From positions 248,001-312,000 of the forward strand of contig NZ_AMZO01000006.1 in NCBI RefSeq assembly GCF_000331515.1: DNA of 64,000 bases, written 5' to 3'. The notes under the pieces are model-generated. The model worked only from the letters and a program-made list of their open reading frames with translations, made no database searches and was not told where the DNA came from. Position 1 is the first letter of the stretch. Each line of letters begins with the position of its first letter. The stretch comes from Photobacterium marinum. Its GTDB lineage: Bacteria; Pseudomonadota; Gammaproteobacteria; Enterobacterales; Vibrionaceae. The translations under genes were made by a program, and so were the position numbers. Below are positions 26,934 to 36,483 of the stretch, piece after piece.

Positions 26934-28511
26934 ATGATGAATCTAGCCGCCGCGTTACAGCGAAACGCCAAATGTAAACCGAATAAGGTTGCATTGATTT
27001 GTGGTGATGCCCAATTTACTTATGCCGAGTTTGATCATATCGCCAGTCAGGTTGCCGGAGCGCTAATTGCTTCAGGTATCCAGCCGGGAGATCGTGTAGC
27101 GTTGAGCTGCCCGAACATTCCGTTTTTTCCTTTCATCTATTATGGCATTCAAAAAGCAGGCGGTGTTGTTGTTCCCCTGAATGTTCTGTTTAAAGAACGT
27201 GAGATTAAGTACCACCTGGAAGATTCCGGTGCCAAATTCTTCTTCTGCTTTGAAGGTACGCCAGAACTGCCGATGGCTGAAGCTGGTATCGCAGCATTCA
27301 ATCAGGTTGAGTCATGTGAGCACATGGCGGTTATTACCCGTGATCTTAAGCAGTTGTCTTTTAACGGGATGCCGACATTCAGCGCATTAATTCACGGGGC
27401 TGAGCCGGTACAGGACTATGTTGCCCGTGAAGCGGATGATACGGCAGTTATTCTGTATACCGCTGGTACGACGGGTTCACCGAAAGGTGCCGTTCTTACC
27501 CAAAGCAACATGGTATGTAACGCCATGGTGGCCGCTAACCTGATTGTTGGTAACGGTAATGATGTTCATCTTACGGTATTACCGCTGTTCCATTCATTCG
27601 GCCAGACCGCGCATATGAACACAGCGGTCATGTGTGGTGCTACTTTGCTGATGATTCCGCGTTTCGATCCACAGGTGGTACTGGCGCAAATTGAACAGCA
27701 TAAGGCAACGATCTTTGCCGGAGTGCCAACCATGTACATTGGTATGTTGCAGGCAAAAGCGACGCTTAGCGGCGAGAAAAATTATGATATTTCTTCACTG
27801 AGACTGGCTATCAGCGGTGGTGCCCCGCTTCCTGCTGAGGTGATTCGATCGTTTGAAGCTGAGTTTGATATTCCAATTCTGGAAGGTTACGGCCTGTCTG
27901 AAACCAGTCCTGTTGCCTGTTTCCATCACCTGGATGCTGAGCGGATTCCTGGCTCGGTTGGCCAACCAGTACAAGGTGTCGAAATCCGGGTCGTTGATGA
28001 GCAGGGCAAGACGGTGGAAACCGGGCAGGACGGTGAAATTCTAATCCGTGGTCACAATGTGATGAAAGGTTATCTGAATCGTGCTGAAGAGACTGCATCT
28101 TCATTGAAAGATGGCTGGTTGCATACGGGTGACATCGGGCGTTTTGACCAGGCGGGTAACCTGTTTGTTGTCGACCGACTGAAAGACATGGTGATCCGTG
28201 GAGGCTTCAATGTGTATCCGCGTGAAATCGAAGATGTACTGATGACTCATCCGGGTGTCGCTATGGCGGCCGTTATCGGCATTCCTGACGAAAAGGTGGG
28301 TGAGGAAATCAAAGCTTACGTTGTACTGAAAGACAATGGCGAGAGTGCTGAAAAGCCGGATGAGCAATGCCTGATTGAGTGGAGTAAAACTCAGCTGGCA
28401 TCGTATAAGTACCCGCGTCAGATCGAGTTCCGTCAACAGCTGCCAATCAGTGCGACGGGTAAAATTTTGAAGAAAGAATTGAAAGCTGAGCTTGAACTGT
28501 CAATGAGTTAA
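26934..28511 (+). CDS. long-chain acyl-CoA synthetase-like AMP-forming ligase
   Basis: 525 residues from the ATG at 26934; a GTG 12 bases upstream and an ATG 3 bases downstream are alternatives and no start has a good ribosome site. The adenylate-forming motifs are clear: LYTAGTTGSPKGAVL (phosphate loop), GYGLSETSP, GWLHTGDIG, DRLKDMVIRGGFNVYPREIE (hinge) and the catalytic lysine in SATGKILKK. The family activates a carboxylate to acyl-AMP and then acyl-CoA. Length and the motif YPREIE fit FadD-like medium or long chain ligases; exact substrate unknown. An LplT-like transporter gene follows after 95 bases containing a hairpin. Confidence 0.85.
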   Translation: MMNLAAALQRNAKCKPNKVALICGDAQFTYAEFDHIASQVAGALIASGIQPGDRVALSCPNIPFFPFIYYGIQKAGGVVVPLNVLFKEREIKYHLEDSGAKFFFCFEGTPELPMAEAGIAAFNQVESCEHMAVITRDLKQLSFNGMPTFSALIHGAEPVQDYVAREADDTAVILYTAGTTGSPKGAVLTQSNMVCNAMVAANLIVGNGNDVHLTVLPLFHSFGQTAHMNTAVMCGATLLMIPRFDPQVVLAQIEQHKATIFAGVPTMYIGMLQAKATLSGEKNYDISSLRLAISGGAPLPAEVIRSFEAEFDIPILEGYGLSETSPVACFHHLDAERIPGSVGQPVQGVEIRVVDEQGKTVETGQDGEILIRGHNVMKGYLNRAEETASSLKDGWLHTGDIGRFDQAGNLFVVDRLKDMVIRGGFNVYPREIEDVLMTHPGVAMAAVIGIPDEKVGEEIKAYVVLKDNGESAEKPDEQCLIEWSKTQLASYKYPRQIEFRQQLPISATGKILKKELKAELELSMS

Positions 28512-28572
28512 CGGCTTTTGACGTTAACCCTGGCGACTCAAACGGCAAGTTCTGTCTGAACATTAATCATGC

Positions 28573-28597
28573 AGGCACCACAGTGTGGTGCCTTTGA
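28573..28597 (+). terminator. hairpin after the acyl-CoA ligase gene
   Basis: AGGCACCAC-agt-GTGGTGCCT type stem followed by TTGATATTT. It lies 10 bases before the next gene start, so it may only weaken read-through. Confidence 0.6.
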
Positions 28598-28606
28598 TAT
28601 TTAATT

Positions 28607-29935
28607 ATGAATAAGAAATCTGCTTTGTTTACCAATAAACGCTTTTTCCCCTATTTCTGTACGCAGGCTTTGGGGGCGTTTAACGACAATGTGTTTAAAA
28701 ATGTGCTGTTGCTGTTGGTTGCTTTCGCCGCACCGGGTACATTGCTTATCGATAGTAACCTGATCATCAATCTGGCAGCCGGTTTGTTTATCCTGCCATT
28801 CTTTTTGTTTTCCGCCAGTGCCGGACTGCTTGCTGATAAATATGAAAAGTCCCGGTTGATTCGTCGGGTCAAGCTGGCTGAAATCGGGATCATGCTGATG
28901 GCTGCGCTGGCACTGTTGACGGAAAGCTATTCTGCGTTGTTGTTGCTGCTCTTTTTTATGGGGACGCAATCGGCGTTTTTCGGCCCGGTGAAATATGCGC
29001 TGTTGCCGCAGCACCTCAAAGATAATGAGTTGCTGCCGGGTAACGCATTGGTTGAAGCAGGAACCTTCCTGGCAATTCTGTTTGGTACTTTGCTGGCTGG
29101 TGTGATTGCTGATCAGCCGAATGCTAATGTTATCGCAGCAGGGGCTGTCGTTGTATTTGCGATACTCGGCTATATCGCCTCGCGTTCTATCCCTGAAGCA
29201 CCGGCCAGTGATCCGTCGATTAAGTTCAGCTGGCGTCCGGTTAAGCACACCGGGCAGGCTATTCGCGCAGTGAAAGAGAATAAAACAGTATACCAGTGCA
29301 TTATGGCGATCAGCTGGTTCTGGTTCTTGGGAGCCAGTTATCTGACGCAATTTGCTCAGTTCACTAAATTGCACCTTGGCGGGAGTGCCAGTGCGGTTTC
29401 GGTATTGCTGGCTCTTTTCTCGGTCGGTATCGCTTTGGGTTCCATGCTGTGTGACCGTTTGTCTGCGCACCGTATTGAGCCGGGAATGGTGCCACTGGGC
29501 AGCCTTGGCTTGACTATTTTTGGTGCAGATCTGTTGTTCGCAGTGCCATCAAACGCTCCTGCCTACACTGATATTCTTAGCTTTATCACTCATCCTGAGC
29601 TGCTGCGAGTGTTCATTGATCTGATAATGATTGGCGTGTCCGGCGGTATTTTCATCGTTCCTCTGTACGCCATGATGCAGAAGCGGGCGAAGAAAGAATT
29701 GTTGGCGCAGGCTATTGCTGTTAATAACATCATGAATGCGATTTTCATGGTAGTCAGTGCCGTTACCGGCATGATGCTTCTGGGGGCGGCAGGAATGTCT
29801 ATTCCACAGTTTTTCTTCATGCTGGCGATGATGAATATCATTTCCGCGCTATACCTGTTCCGCAAAGTGCCGGAATTTCCTCAGCGCTTTGTTGCCTGGG
29901 CAACACGCAAACGTGCGGAGCGTTGTAACGATTGA
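28607..29935 (+). CDS. MFS transporter, lysophospholipid transporter (LplT)-like
   Basis: 442 residues with about 12 membrane helices. The N-terminus FFPYFCTQALGAFNDNVFKN is the hallmark of the LplT group and of the transporter half of larger transporter/acyltransferase/ligase fusions. E. coli LplT (about 400 residues) flips lysophospholipids across the inner membrane for re-acylation by Aas. Here no acyltransferase gene is nearby, but an acyl-CoA ligase lies upstream. Start ATG at 28607; the ribosome site is poor. It ends before a strong terminator. Confidence 0.82.
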   Translation: MNKKSALFTNKRFFPYFCTQALGAFNDNVFKNVLLLLVAFAAPGTLLIDSNLIINLAAGLFILPFFLFSASAGLLADKYEKSRLIRRVKLAEIGIMLMAALALLTESYSALLLLLFFMGTQSAFFGPVKYALLPQHLKDNELLPGNALVEAGTFLAILFGTLLAGVIADQPNANVIAAGAVVVFAILGYIASRSIPEAPASDPSIKFSWRPVKHTGQAIRAVKENKTVYQCIMAISWFWFLGASYLTQFAQFTKLHLGGSASAVSVLLALFSVGIALGSMLCDRLSAHRIEPGMVPLGSLGLTIFGADLLFAVPSNAPAYTDILSFITHPELLRVFIDLIMIGVSGGIFIVPLYAMMQKRAKKELLAQAIAVNNIMNAIFMVVSAVTGMMLLGAAGMSIPQFFFMLAMMNIISALYLFRKVPEFPQRFVAWATRKRAERCND

Positions 29936-29973
29936 TGTTAGGAACCCTCCCTAGGGGTTTAAAAGAATAAAAC

Positions 29974-30022
29974 AACGGCACTTCCCTCAAACTCGGACAG
30001 AGAGGGGAGTGCCGTTTTTTTT
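29974..30022 (+). terminator. strong intrinsic terminator
   Basis: AACGGCACTTCCCTC pairs with GAGGGGAGTGCCGTT (one G-T pair), followed by a run of eight T. Confidence 0.92.
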
Positions 30023-30132
30023 GTAATGGCCTAACTGCCCATAAAAAATGTTTATAGAGAAAGTCTGATTTTTATATTGCATACAATAATAATACAAATA
30101 AAATGAACATCGTTTTATTTGGTGAGAAATCG

Positions 30133-30318
30133 ATGCGTTTTTACAAATCTGCAATTTTGATCCTGTTATCCGTATTCAATGCGTCCTGTGTTAATACCCG
30201 GTATGTCGAAGACGATGAATGGCAATCAATGAGTATTGAAGAGCGAGTGCTTAATGAGCGCAGGAACGAGTGTGCTGCCAGAGATGATGGTACATGCATT
30301 ATTTTCGAGAGTGATTAA
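30133..30318 (+). CDS. small putative lipoprotein
   Basis: 61 residues. The N-terminus RFYKSAILILLSVFNASC has a charged start, a hydrophobic stretch and a cysteine in a lipobox-like site (Asn at -3 is unusual). ATG at 30133 is chosen since GGTGAG lies 9 bases upstream; the frame opens at 30103 but that start spoils the signal. The mature part is short and acidic, with two more cysteines that could form a disulfide. Its stop codon overlaps the next start (TAATG), so the two are translated together. No known family recognised. Confidence 0.6.
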   Translation: MRFYKSAILILLSVFNASCVNTRYVEDDEWQSMSIEERVLNERRNECAARDDGTCIIFESD

Positions 30319-30932
30319 TGAAAAAAATAATTATCGCCTTGTTGCTGAGTAACGCAGCTTTTGCCCATGCTGCTGCTTCTTACGACAGTGTTCGCCTGGG
30401 AATTCAGGGAACTCAGGTTAAATCTCATAGTTTTGGCTCTTATCTGGGCAACGACTACAACCCGAATGAGTCGAAGGATTTAGGTGGCTTTTACCTTGAC
30501 GGTTCATTGGCTTTTAATGATCACTTTTATGGAACCGTCGATCTCACTGGGGTAACCCGAGCCAGCACAGATATTGATAACTACTTCTTTGGAGTCGGCT
30601 ATCATTACGATTTTGATTTTAATTCACTTTACACCAGTGTCGGTGCCAATATGGTTGAAGTTGTCAGGAATCACAGCGATAGCCGCGAATCAACGTTTGA
30701 TGAGACAGCTGTCAGCCTGGAAGTCGGCGTGAAGCTGCAACTGACGTCCTTTTTTGCCATTCAGCCGCAGTACCGCCTTTCATTTTTCAACAAAGGGCAG
30801 ATGTATGACTATCGCTTAATTAATGAGTTGATGTTGACTGATTGTGTGTCGCTTGAAGCCGGGATCGGGTATAACAAATTTATTGATGCTGAGCAGTTTA
30901 ACTGGCAGGGCGGTATGCGATTTTCGTTCTGA
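30318..30932 (+). CDS. outer membrane beta-barrel protein of unknown function
   Basis: 204 residues with a Sec signal peptide (cleavage near AHAAA, residue 19) and then alternating aromatic/hydrophobic strands such as SVRLGIQGTQV, FYGTVDLTGVT, YFFGVGYHYDFDF and LYTSVGANMVEVV. It ends MRFSF, with the terminal Phe expected of an outer membrane protein. Size suggests an eight-stranded barrel. Its start overlaps the stop of the small lipoprotein gene by one base. Closed by the terminator at 30986. Confidence 0.75.
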   Translation: MKKIIIALLLSNAAFAHAAASYDSVRLGIQGTQVKSHSFGSYLGNDYNPNESKDLGGFYLDGSLAFNDHFYGTVDLTGVTRASTDIDNYFFGVGYHYDFDFNSLYTSVGANMVEVVRNHSDSRESTFDETAVSLEVGVKLQLTSFFAIQPQYRLSFFNKGQMYDYRLINELMLTDCVSLEAGIGYNKFIDAEQFNWQGGMRFSF

Positions 30933-30985
30933 TGCTGCTGGCGTTGGGCAATAAAGTTAAGTTGATTATTGAAGTGAATATGTAA

Positions 30986-31016
30986 AGGCCGGGTAATGAT
31001 ATTCCCGGTCTTTTTT
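30986..31016. terminator. intrinsic terminator between convergent genes
   Basis: AGGCCGGG and CCCGGTCT (one G-T pair) with a 10-base loop, then TTTTT. It lies between the beta-barrel gene and the convergent MATE gene. Confidence 0.82.
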
Positions 31017-31029
31017 ATTTGCGTTGAAC

Positions 31030-32403
31030 TTATCGGCTCTGGATTGCCTGCATTGTTACCTCAGCTTCACGCTTTCCCTGAAGCTCTCGCCAAATCAAAG
31101 GGGCGACGAACAGGAACAGGACAATGTTTGACAGCGGGACTGACAACCAGATCCCGTCAACTCCAATCCATTGTGGCAGCAGGTATAGAAACGGCAGTTG
31201 TACCAGCATATTCCCGGCGGAAATCGCCAATGCTTTACCGCCCTGGTTAACTGCCATGAAATAAACTGATGAAAGGGCAATGAAGCCATCCAGGAACATA
31301 GAGAACAGATGCAGGCGCAGGCCGTTCTCGGTTTCGGCTGCCAGTTGCGGATCCCCATTACTGAACAGGCTGATTAAGGTTTCAGGGTATAGATTAAGGA
31401 AAACTACCGCAGCGATACCAGAAATCACAACCACCTTGATTGCTAGTAACAAAGTGGCTCTGATCTTCTCTTTCTGACCGGCTCCGAAGTAGTAGCTGAC
31501 CGGCGGCTGCATCCCACTGGCAATACCTTCAGATAGCAAATAGTGCATGGTCATCAGGTAGCCGACGATGGCAAACGCACCGACATGCACCGGGCTGCCG
31601 TATGTCATGAACAGTTTATTATGGATTGCCAGAATAAAACTGAAGTAGCAGTACATAAACAGGCTGGATGTTCCAAGCTCAATAGATCTGGCCGCCAGCG
31701 ACGAACTAAATGTTAGCTTTCCCAGGCAAAGTCTCAGCTCCGATTTAGCAGAAAAGAAATAACCGACAGCGATGATGGTGATAATACTTTGTGAAATCAC
31801 CGTGGCAATCGCAGCACCTTTTAACCCCATGTTCATGTGAGCGATGAACAGGTAGTCGAGAACAATATTAATTACAGCACCCAGCATTAGGAGCGCGGTT
31901 GAAAAATTCGGGCTGTTATCATTACGGATGAGCATCGGCAGAGCCCCGGCCGCGATGGTAAAGATTGCGCCCCATGTAAACACGCTAATGTAAGCGGAAC
32001 CCATCTGCAGTGTTGTGCCGGTTGCGCCCTGGGCTATCAATAAGGTCGGCGCCAGCATTGCCAGCAACATCATGACCATAAGCCCGGCAAGGATGATGAC
32101 GCCAAACCCGGTGGACAGCGTTTGTTGGGCCTGATTGTTTTTCCCTTCACCACGGTAGATGGAAATCAGGCTGCCTGAACCCATGCCGACTAGAATACCA
32201 AGACCGGCAACCAGCCCGATTACCGGCCAGGCGATGTTGATGCCAGCCAGCCCTTCAAAGCCGATATAGTGACCAACAAAAATACCGTCGATAACCTGAT
32301 ACAACCCGTTGACCAACATGGCTGCAACCGACGGAATCGCATAACGCCAGAAGGTACGGCTGGTGCTGTTGCTTTCATTGATTTCTGTGATTGTATCTGC
32401 CAT
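31030..32403 (-). CDS. MATE family multidrug/Na+ efflux protein
   Basis: 457 residues, about 12 helices in two homologous halves. The first half shows SVAAMLVNGLYQVIDGIFVG and GMGSGSLISIYRGEG; the second shows the equivalent repeat with GIASGMQPPVSYYFGAG. The family exports cationic compounds using sodium or proton gradients. ATG at 32403 is preferred to one 42 bases upstream because GAGA lies closely before it and the N-terminus then matches the family length. A LysR gene is divergent across 143 bp and is the probable regulator. Confidence 0.88.
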   Translation of the reverse strand: MADTITEINESNSTSRTFWRYAIPSVAAMLVNGLYQVIDGIFVGHYIGFEGLAGINIAWPVIGLVAGLGILVGMGSGSLISIYRGEGKNNQAQQTLSTGFGVIILAGLMVMMLLAMLAPTLLIAQGATGTTLQMGSAYISVFTWGAIFTIAAGALPMLIRNDNSPNFSTALLMLGAVINIVLDYLFIAHMNMGLKGAAIATVISQSIITIIAVGYFFSAKSELRLCLGKLTFSSSLAARSIELGTSSLFMYCYFSFILAIHNKLFMTYGSPVHVGAFAIVGYLMTMHYLLSEGIASGMQPPVSYYFGAGQKEKIRATLLLAIKVVVISGIAAVVFLNLYPETLISLFSNGDPQLAAETENGLRLHLFSMFLDGFIALSSVYFMAVNQGGKALAISAGNMLVQLPFLYLLPQWIGVDGIWLSVPLSNIVLFLFVAPLIWRELQGKREAEVTMQAIQSR

Positions 32404-32546
32404 ATCATTCTCGTTTGCTTTTGTTTTGAATGAGTAAATTATCACTGTTTTTCGGATTGATAAAAGTTAGTATCCATCCGTTATTCGGATGGATAGAATG
32501 ATGTTTAGCGTGTTTACACTGAGATAATATAAGAGAGAAGAAAGGG

Positions 32547-33419
32547 ATGAATTGGACATTGGATCAGCTTGAAGCCTTTGTTCTGGCGGTAAAGCAGGGA
32601 TCATTTTCAGCTGCGGCGAGAAGGCTCGGTAAAGCGCAGTCGCGGGTCAGCACGGCTATTACTAATCTTGAAGCTGATTTGGGCTTTGAATTGTTTGATC
32701 GCAGTGCCCGCCTTCCAGTGCTGACGCCTGAAGGTGAAGATATGTTTGTCGAAGCTCAGGCCGTTTTGGCACAGTGCCAGCGTTTGCAATCCCGAGCTAT
32801 GACTGTTTCGACCGGCGAGGAACTGGCATTAACCGTAGCCATGGATGAAGCGGTGCCTATTGCTCCGTTCGAGCACTTATATCTTCAAATTTCTGAACGA
32901 TTTCCGTCGCTGAAGTTAACCATTATTAATGGTTCACAAGCCGATATCTCCCAGTGGGTGGCGGAGAAAAAAGCCGATATCGGGGTACTGTTTAATCTGA
33001 AAGCATTACCTGATGAGCTTGAGTTTATGTCTATCGGCCAGTTCAGGCACTCGTTGATTGTCTCTGGTCAGCATCCGCTTGCCGACATTGCTACGCCGAC
33101 GGTCAGTGATCTTACTCATTATCGCCAACTGGTGATTCGCGATCGGATGGGAAATCATCTGGCGAATCCGATTTCATCCAATTACTGGCATATCGACAGT
33201 TATTATCTAATTTCGACCATGGTGATGCAGGGGGTCGGCTGGGCGTTAGTGCCGGAGCATGTTGCCAAAGAAGACTGGTATGCCAGTGAGCTCAAGGAGC
33301 TATCGACAGAGCATATTTCCGAGCCTCTGTTGGTTGAAATGGGGGTGGTTAAGCGCAGGGACAAAGGGCGGGGGCAGATCATGACCTGGCTCTATGATGA
33401 ACTTGGAAAAATGTTCTGA
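32547..33419 (+). CDS. LysR family transcriptional regulator
   Basis: 290 residues. The N-terminal HTH is typical (about 4-62: LDQLEAFVLAVKQGSFSAAA, KAQSRVSTAITNLEADLG, FELFDRSARLPVLTPEG). The effector domain (about 90-290) has the usual two-lobed pattern. It is divergent from the MATE efflux gene, the common arrangement for LysR regulators and their target. Ligand unknown. AAGAAAGGG lies just before the ATG. Confidence 0.88.
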   Translation: MNWTLDQLEAFVLAVKQGSFSAAARRLGKAQSRVSTAITNLEADLGFELFDRSARLPVLTPEGEDMFVEAQAVLAQCQRLQSRAMTVSTGEELALTVAMDEAVPIAPFEHLYLQISERFPSLKLTIINGSQADISQWVAEKKADIGVLFNLKALPDELEFMSIGQFRHSLIVSGQHPLADIATPTVSDLTHYRQLVIRDRMGNHLANPISSNYWHIDSYYLISTMVMQGVGWALVPEHVAKEDWYASELKELSTEHISEPLLVEMGVVKRRDKGRGQIMTWLYDELGKMF

Positions 33420-33524
33420 AACGCTTAAACAGATACATAACTTTACGTTTTACCGTCATTTTTTCTTGCCGGAACAGAGTATGATAAACGGATATTAATT
33501 GATCCTGGGAGAGATGTGCAGATT

Positions 33525-35456
33525 ATGTCAGAGAGGGAAAAAGTGTCATCAGGTCAATTACCTTTGGTATTAGCCGGTCCGGTTTTGCGAAAATGTACAG
33601 CCAGAGAGCTGACATTGTGGCTTGTGGTATCTGAGCCGCTTGATGCTGAGTTTTCCCTCTATTATCCCGGTGAGTCCGAGGCTTTCTGTTCTCACGTGAT
33701 AACCCGACAGCAGCAGATTCAGATTGGTTACTCTGCCTGGGTTGTCATGGCAAATTTCAACGGTGAATACCCGACAGACACACCGCTTGAATATGATCTT
33801 CTGACGCAGCATGGCAATTTGTCTCAGTTGGTGCCTTCCCTGTTTTATGATGGCGAAACGCGGGTGTCGTTTTGCATCCGTACCCGGGCTGATTATGTAC
33901 TGCACGGCTCTTGCCGTAATCCTCATTATCCGAGCAAAGACAGCTTAGTTGCTGCGGACAGTAAAGTTGCCGGCCAAACTGTGCCTGAGCGCCCGGCATT
34001 GCTGATGATGAGCGGGGATCAGATTTATGCGGACCATGTGGCCGGGCCGATGCTCGATGCTATTCAGCAGGTGATAACCCTGCTGGGATTGCCGGATGAG
34101 AGGTTCAGTGAAAGTCCGGTTGCTGATACACAAGCTCTTTACCGTCATTCCTATAATTTCTATGCGCGGGATAAGATTCTGCCGCATTATGTTGATTCCG
34201 GAAAATGGCTATCTGACAACGGATTCGGGAAGTGGCTGCCACATCGCGGCCGGCCTGTGTTCAGTTCCCGCGAAAGTGAAAATCACCTGATGGGGTTCAG
34301 TGAGTTTTTCGCCATGTACTTGCTGGTGTGGGCTCCGCAATTGTGGGATTTGGTCGATCGTGAACGGCTGAAGAAATTAGGCTTTAAGAGCGGGCAACGC
34401 GAACTGGAGCCGAAGTGGCAACAGCGCTGGCATGAAGAAAAAGTCCATATCGATGATTTTGTTTCCGGTTTGCCGCAAGTTCAGCGCTTAATGGCGCACA
34501 TTCCTACCTACATGATTTTTGATGATCACGATGTGACTGATGACTGGAATCTGACCATCGGGTGGGAGAAAGCAGCATATGGCAACAAGCTTTCTCGCAG
34601 GATCATCGGTAACGCTCTGATCAGTTACTGGCTGTGCCAGGGATGGGGCAATGCGCCGGAACATTTTGATGCAACCTTCTGGGAGCATGCTAAAACGTAT
34701 TTTTCAGAGCCTGACGATATCCATCAGGAACAGTTTATTGATTTTCTCTATCGTTTTGAGCAATGGCATTACGCGATAGAAACGACGCCGAAAATGCTGG
34801 TACTTGACACCCGTACTCGTCGCTGGCGCTCTGAGTCAAAAATGAATAAGCCGTCAGGCCTGATGGATTGGGAAGCTCTGACGGAATTGCAGCAGTCTTT
34901 GCTTCATGAACCTGCGGTCATTCTGGTATCGGCGGCACCCATGTTCGGGGTCAAGTTTATTGAGATGCTGCAACGGGGGATGACCTGGCTGGGACATCCA
35001 TTGCTGATAGATGCTGAAAACTGGATGGCACATCCGGGCTCTGCCAATACCCTGTTGAGTATATTTACCCATACCCGGACGCCGACAAACTTTGTCATCC
35101 TGTCTGGTGATGTGCATTATTCTTTCGCTTATGACATTAAGCTGCGTTTTCGCCGCAGCAGCCCGAACATCTATCAGATAACCTCAAGCGGGATTAAAAA
35201 TGAGTTCCCGAATACCCTGCTGCGGGTCTGTGACTTTATGGACCGGGCGTTATACAGTCCTCACTCGCCGCTGAACTGGTTTACCAAGCGTAAGCGAATG
35301 AAAATCAAAAAGCGGGACCCAGATTCACCCGGCAATCACCGACTGGTGAATCGCAGCGCGATCGGGGAGTTGCGCCTTGATAAAGACGGCAAGCCCACAG
35401 ATATTGCGATTCTGACAGCTTGTGGTGATCGGGTCGTGTTTCCCGAAATTGACTGA
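33525..35456 (+). CDS. PhoD-like metallophosphatase, cytoplasmic form
   Basis: 643 residues from the ATG at 33525; a GTG at 33516 in the same frame is closer to the GGGAGAG site and remains possible. Metal-binding motifs of the PhoD/metallophosphatase superfamily are clear: MMSGDQIYAD (about 160-169), MIFDDHDVTDDWN (about 327-339) and ILSGDVHYSFAYD (about 523-535). PhoD enzymes are phosphodiesterases/phosphatases usually exported by Tat; this one has no twin-arginine or Sec signal. Similar long cytoplasmic forms occur in many proteobacteria with unknown substrate. It converges with an araC-type gene 22 bases away, with no terminator between. Confidence 0.82.
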   Translation: MSEREKVSSGQLPLVLAGPVLRKCTARELTLWLVVSEPLDAEFSLYYPGESEAFCSHVITRQQQIQIGYSAWVVMANFNGEYPTDTPLEYDLLTQHGNLSQLVPSLFYDGETRVSFCIRTRADYVLHGSCRNPHYPSKDSLVAADSKVAGQTVPERPALLMMSGDQIYADHVAGPMLDAIQQVITLLGLPDERFSESPVADTQALYRHSYNFYARDKILPHYVDSGKWLSDNGFGKWLPHRGRPVFSSRESENHLMGFSEFFAMYLLVWAPQLWDLVDRERLKKLGFKSGQRELEPKWQQRWHEEKVHIDDFVSGLPQVQRLMAHIPTYMIFDDHDVTDDWNLTIGWEKAAYGNKLSRRIIGNALISYWLCQGWGNAPEHFDATFWEHAKTYFSEPDDIHQEQFIDFLYRFEQWHYAIETTPKMLVLDTRTRRWRSESKMNKPSGLMDWEALTELQQSLLHEPAVILVSAAPMFGVKFIEMLQRGMTWLGHPLLIDAENWMAHPGSANTLLSIFTHTRTPTNFVILSGDVHYSFAYDIKLRFRRSSPNIYQITSSGIKNEFPNTLLRVCDFMDRALYSPHSPLNWFTKRKRMKIKKRDPDSPGNHRLVNRSAIGELRLDKDGKPTDIAILTACGDRVVFPEID

Positions 35457-35478
35457 AAATGTGGCCGTTCCGATAAGC

Positions 35479-36255
35479 CTAGCGGGTCTCGCGAATGAAC
35501 TTATTCGGTGTCTCTCCGGTATGCTGGCGGAAAAAGCTGATAAATGCACTGTCGCTGGAAAAATCCAGCTCGGAGGCAACATCCGAGACCTGATGTTTTT
35601 CTGCCAGCAACTCAATGGCTTTCATCAGGCGCCATTGCTGTCGCCATGCCTGGTAAGGCATTCCTGTTTCTTTGCTAAAAATACGGCTGATGGTTTTCTC
35701 ACTTGCGCCGATGTTTTTTGCTGCCTGATTCAAGGTCGGCAGAAGCTCGTTGTGTTGCTCAAGCGAAGAAAGCCACTGTTGCAAGCGTCGATCCTGCGGT
35801 TTTGGCAGGGTGAGCTGCTCTACCTGAGCTGTCGCTAATTCCTGCCAAAACAGTGCAAGCAGGGTTTGTTGTTCCTGATTCGGCATATCCCATGGCCAGA
35901 AAGCCATCCTTTCAATCAGTTCGCGGAGCAGGCCGTTGACACTGACGACTTTCAGCTTATCAGGAAGCTGCGGAAAGGATGCTGGATCAAAATAGACTGA
36001 ACGGTAGGCCACCACATTTCTCATGATTGAACAGTGGTCGATGCCGGAGGGAATCCAGGCTGCTCGAGTCGGTGGTAATACACATTGCATATTATCCAGC
36101 GTAATGCTCATGCAGCCGGAAGGGGCATAGAGAAGCTGAGCTTTCTGATGATGGTGCATGCCTGAGTCATGCTTTGCCACATCCGCAGCAATACCCACAA
36201 CGGCATTATCGATAGTGTCTGGATTAAATGGTTTTTGCCCGGTAATAAAGGCCAT
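35479..36255 (-). CDS. AraC family transcriptional regulator
   Basis: 258 residues. An N-terminal cupin-type sensor (about 25-110, with HHHQKAQLLYAPSG) and two C-terminal HTH motifs (about 160-255: TLNQAAKNIGASEKTISRIF, and VSDVASELDFSSDSAFISFF with TGETPNKF as the AraC signature). The layout resembles NimR/YeaM-like regulators, which control neighbouring efflux genes, but no pump gene is adjacent. The target is unknown. Confidence 0.85.
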   Translation of the reverse strand: MAFITGQKPFNPDTIDNAVVGIAADVAKHDSGMHHHQKAQLLYAPSGCMSITLDNMQCVLPPTRAAWIPSGIDHCSIMRNVVAYRSVYFDPASFPQLPDKLKVVSVNGLLRELIERMAFWPWDMPNQEQQTLLALFWQELATAQVEQLTLPKPQDRRLQQWLSSLEQHNELLPTLNQAAKNIGASEKTISRIFSKETGMPYQAWRQQWRLMKAIELLAEKHQVSDVASELDFSSDSAFISFFRQHTGETPNKFIRETR

Positions 36256-36483
36256 TGGTTGTTATTTCAGTCAGTTAGTTGATTGTCATTTTATAGCTCC
36301 TGATCTGTTTATGCTATTTAAGATTAGTGTTCATCTTGGGATTAGAAGCCTTGGTGTTGCTGTGGCTTTCGGCGGCTAAACTATATGGGTAGCAGGTAAA
36401 GATTGATCGTAAAGACGGATTGATAGCAAAAGAAGGCAACGACTCGGTAATTGCCAGATATAGGTGAGCACCAGGGAGGCGTT

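Noticed and set aside
28601..29470. 289-codon minus-strand frame opposite the LplT-like gene
   Set aside because: It is an antisense shadow: Gln/Arg-rich translation of the complement of hydrophobic codons in a clear membrane protein gene.
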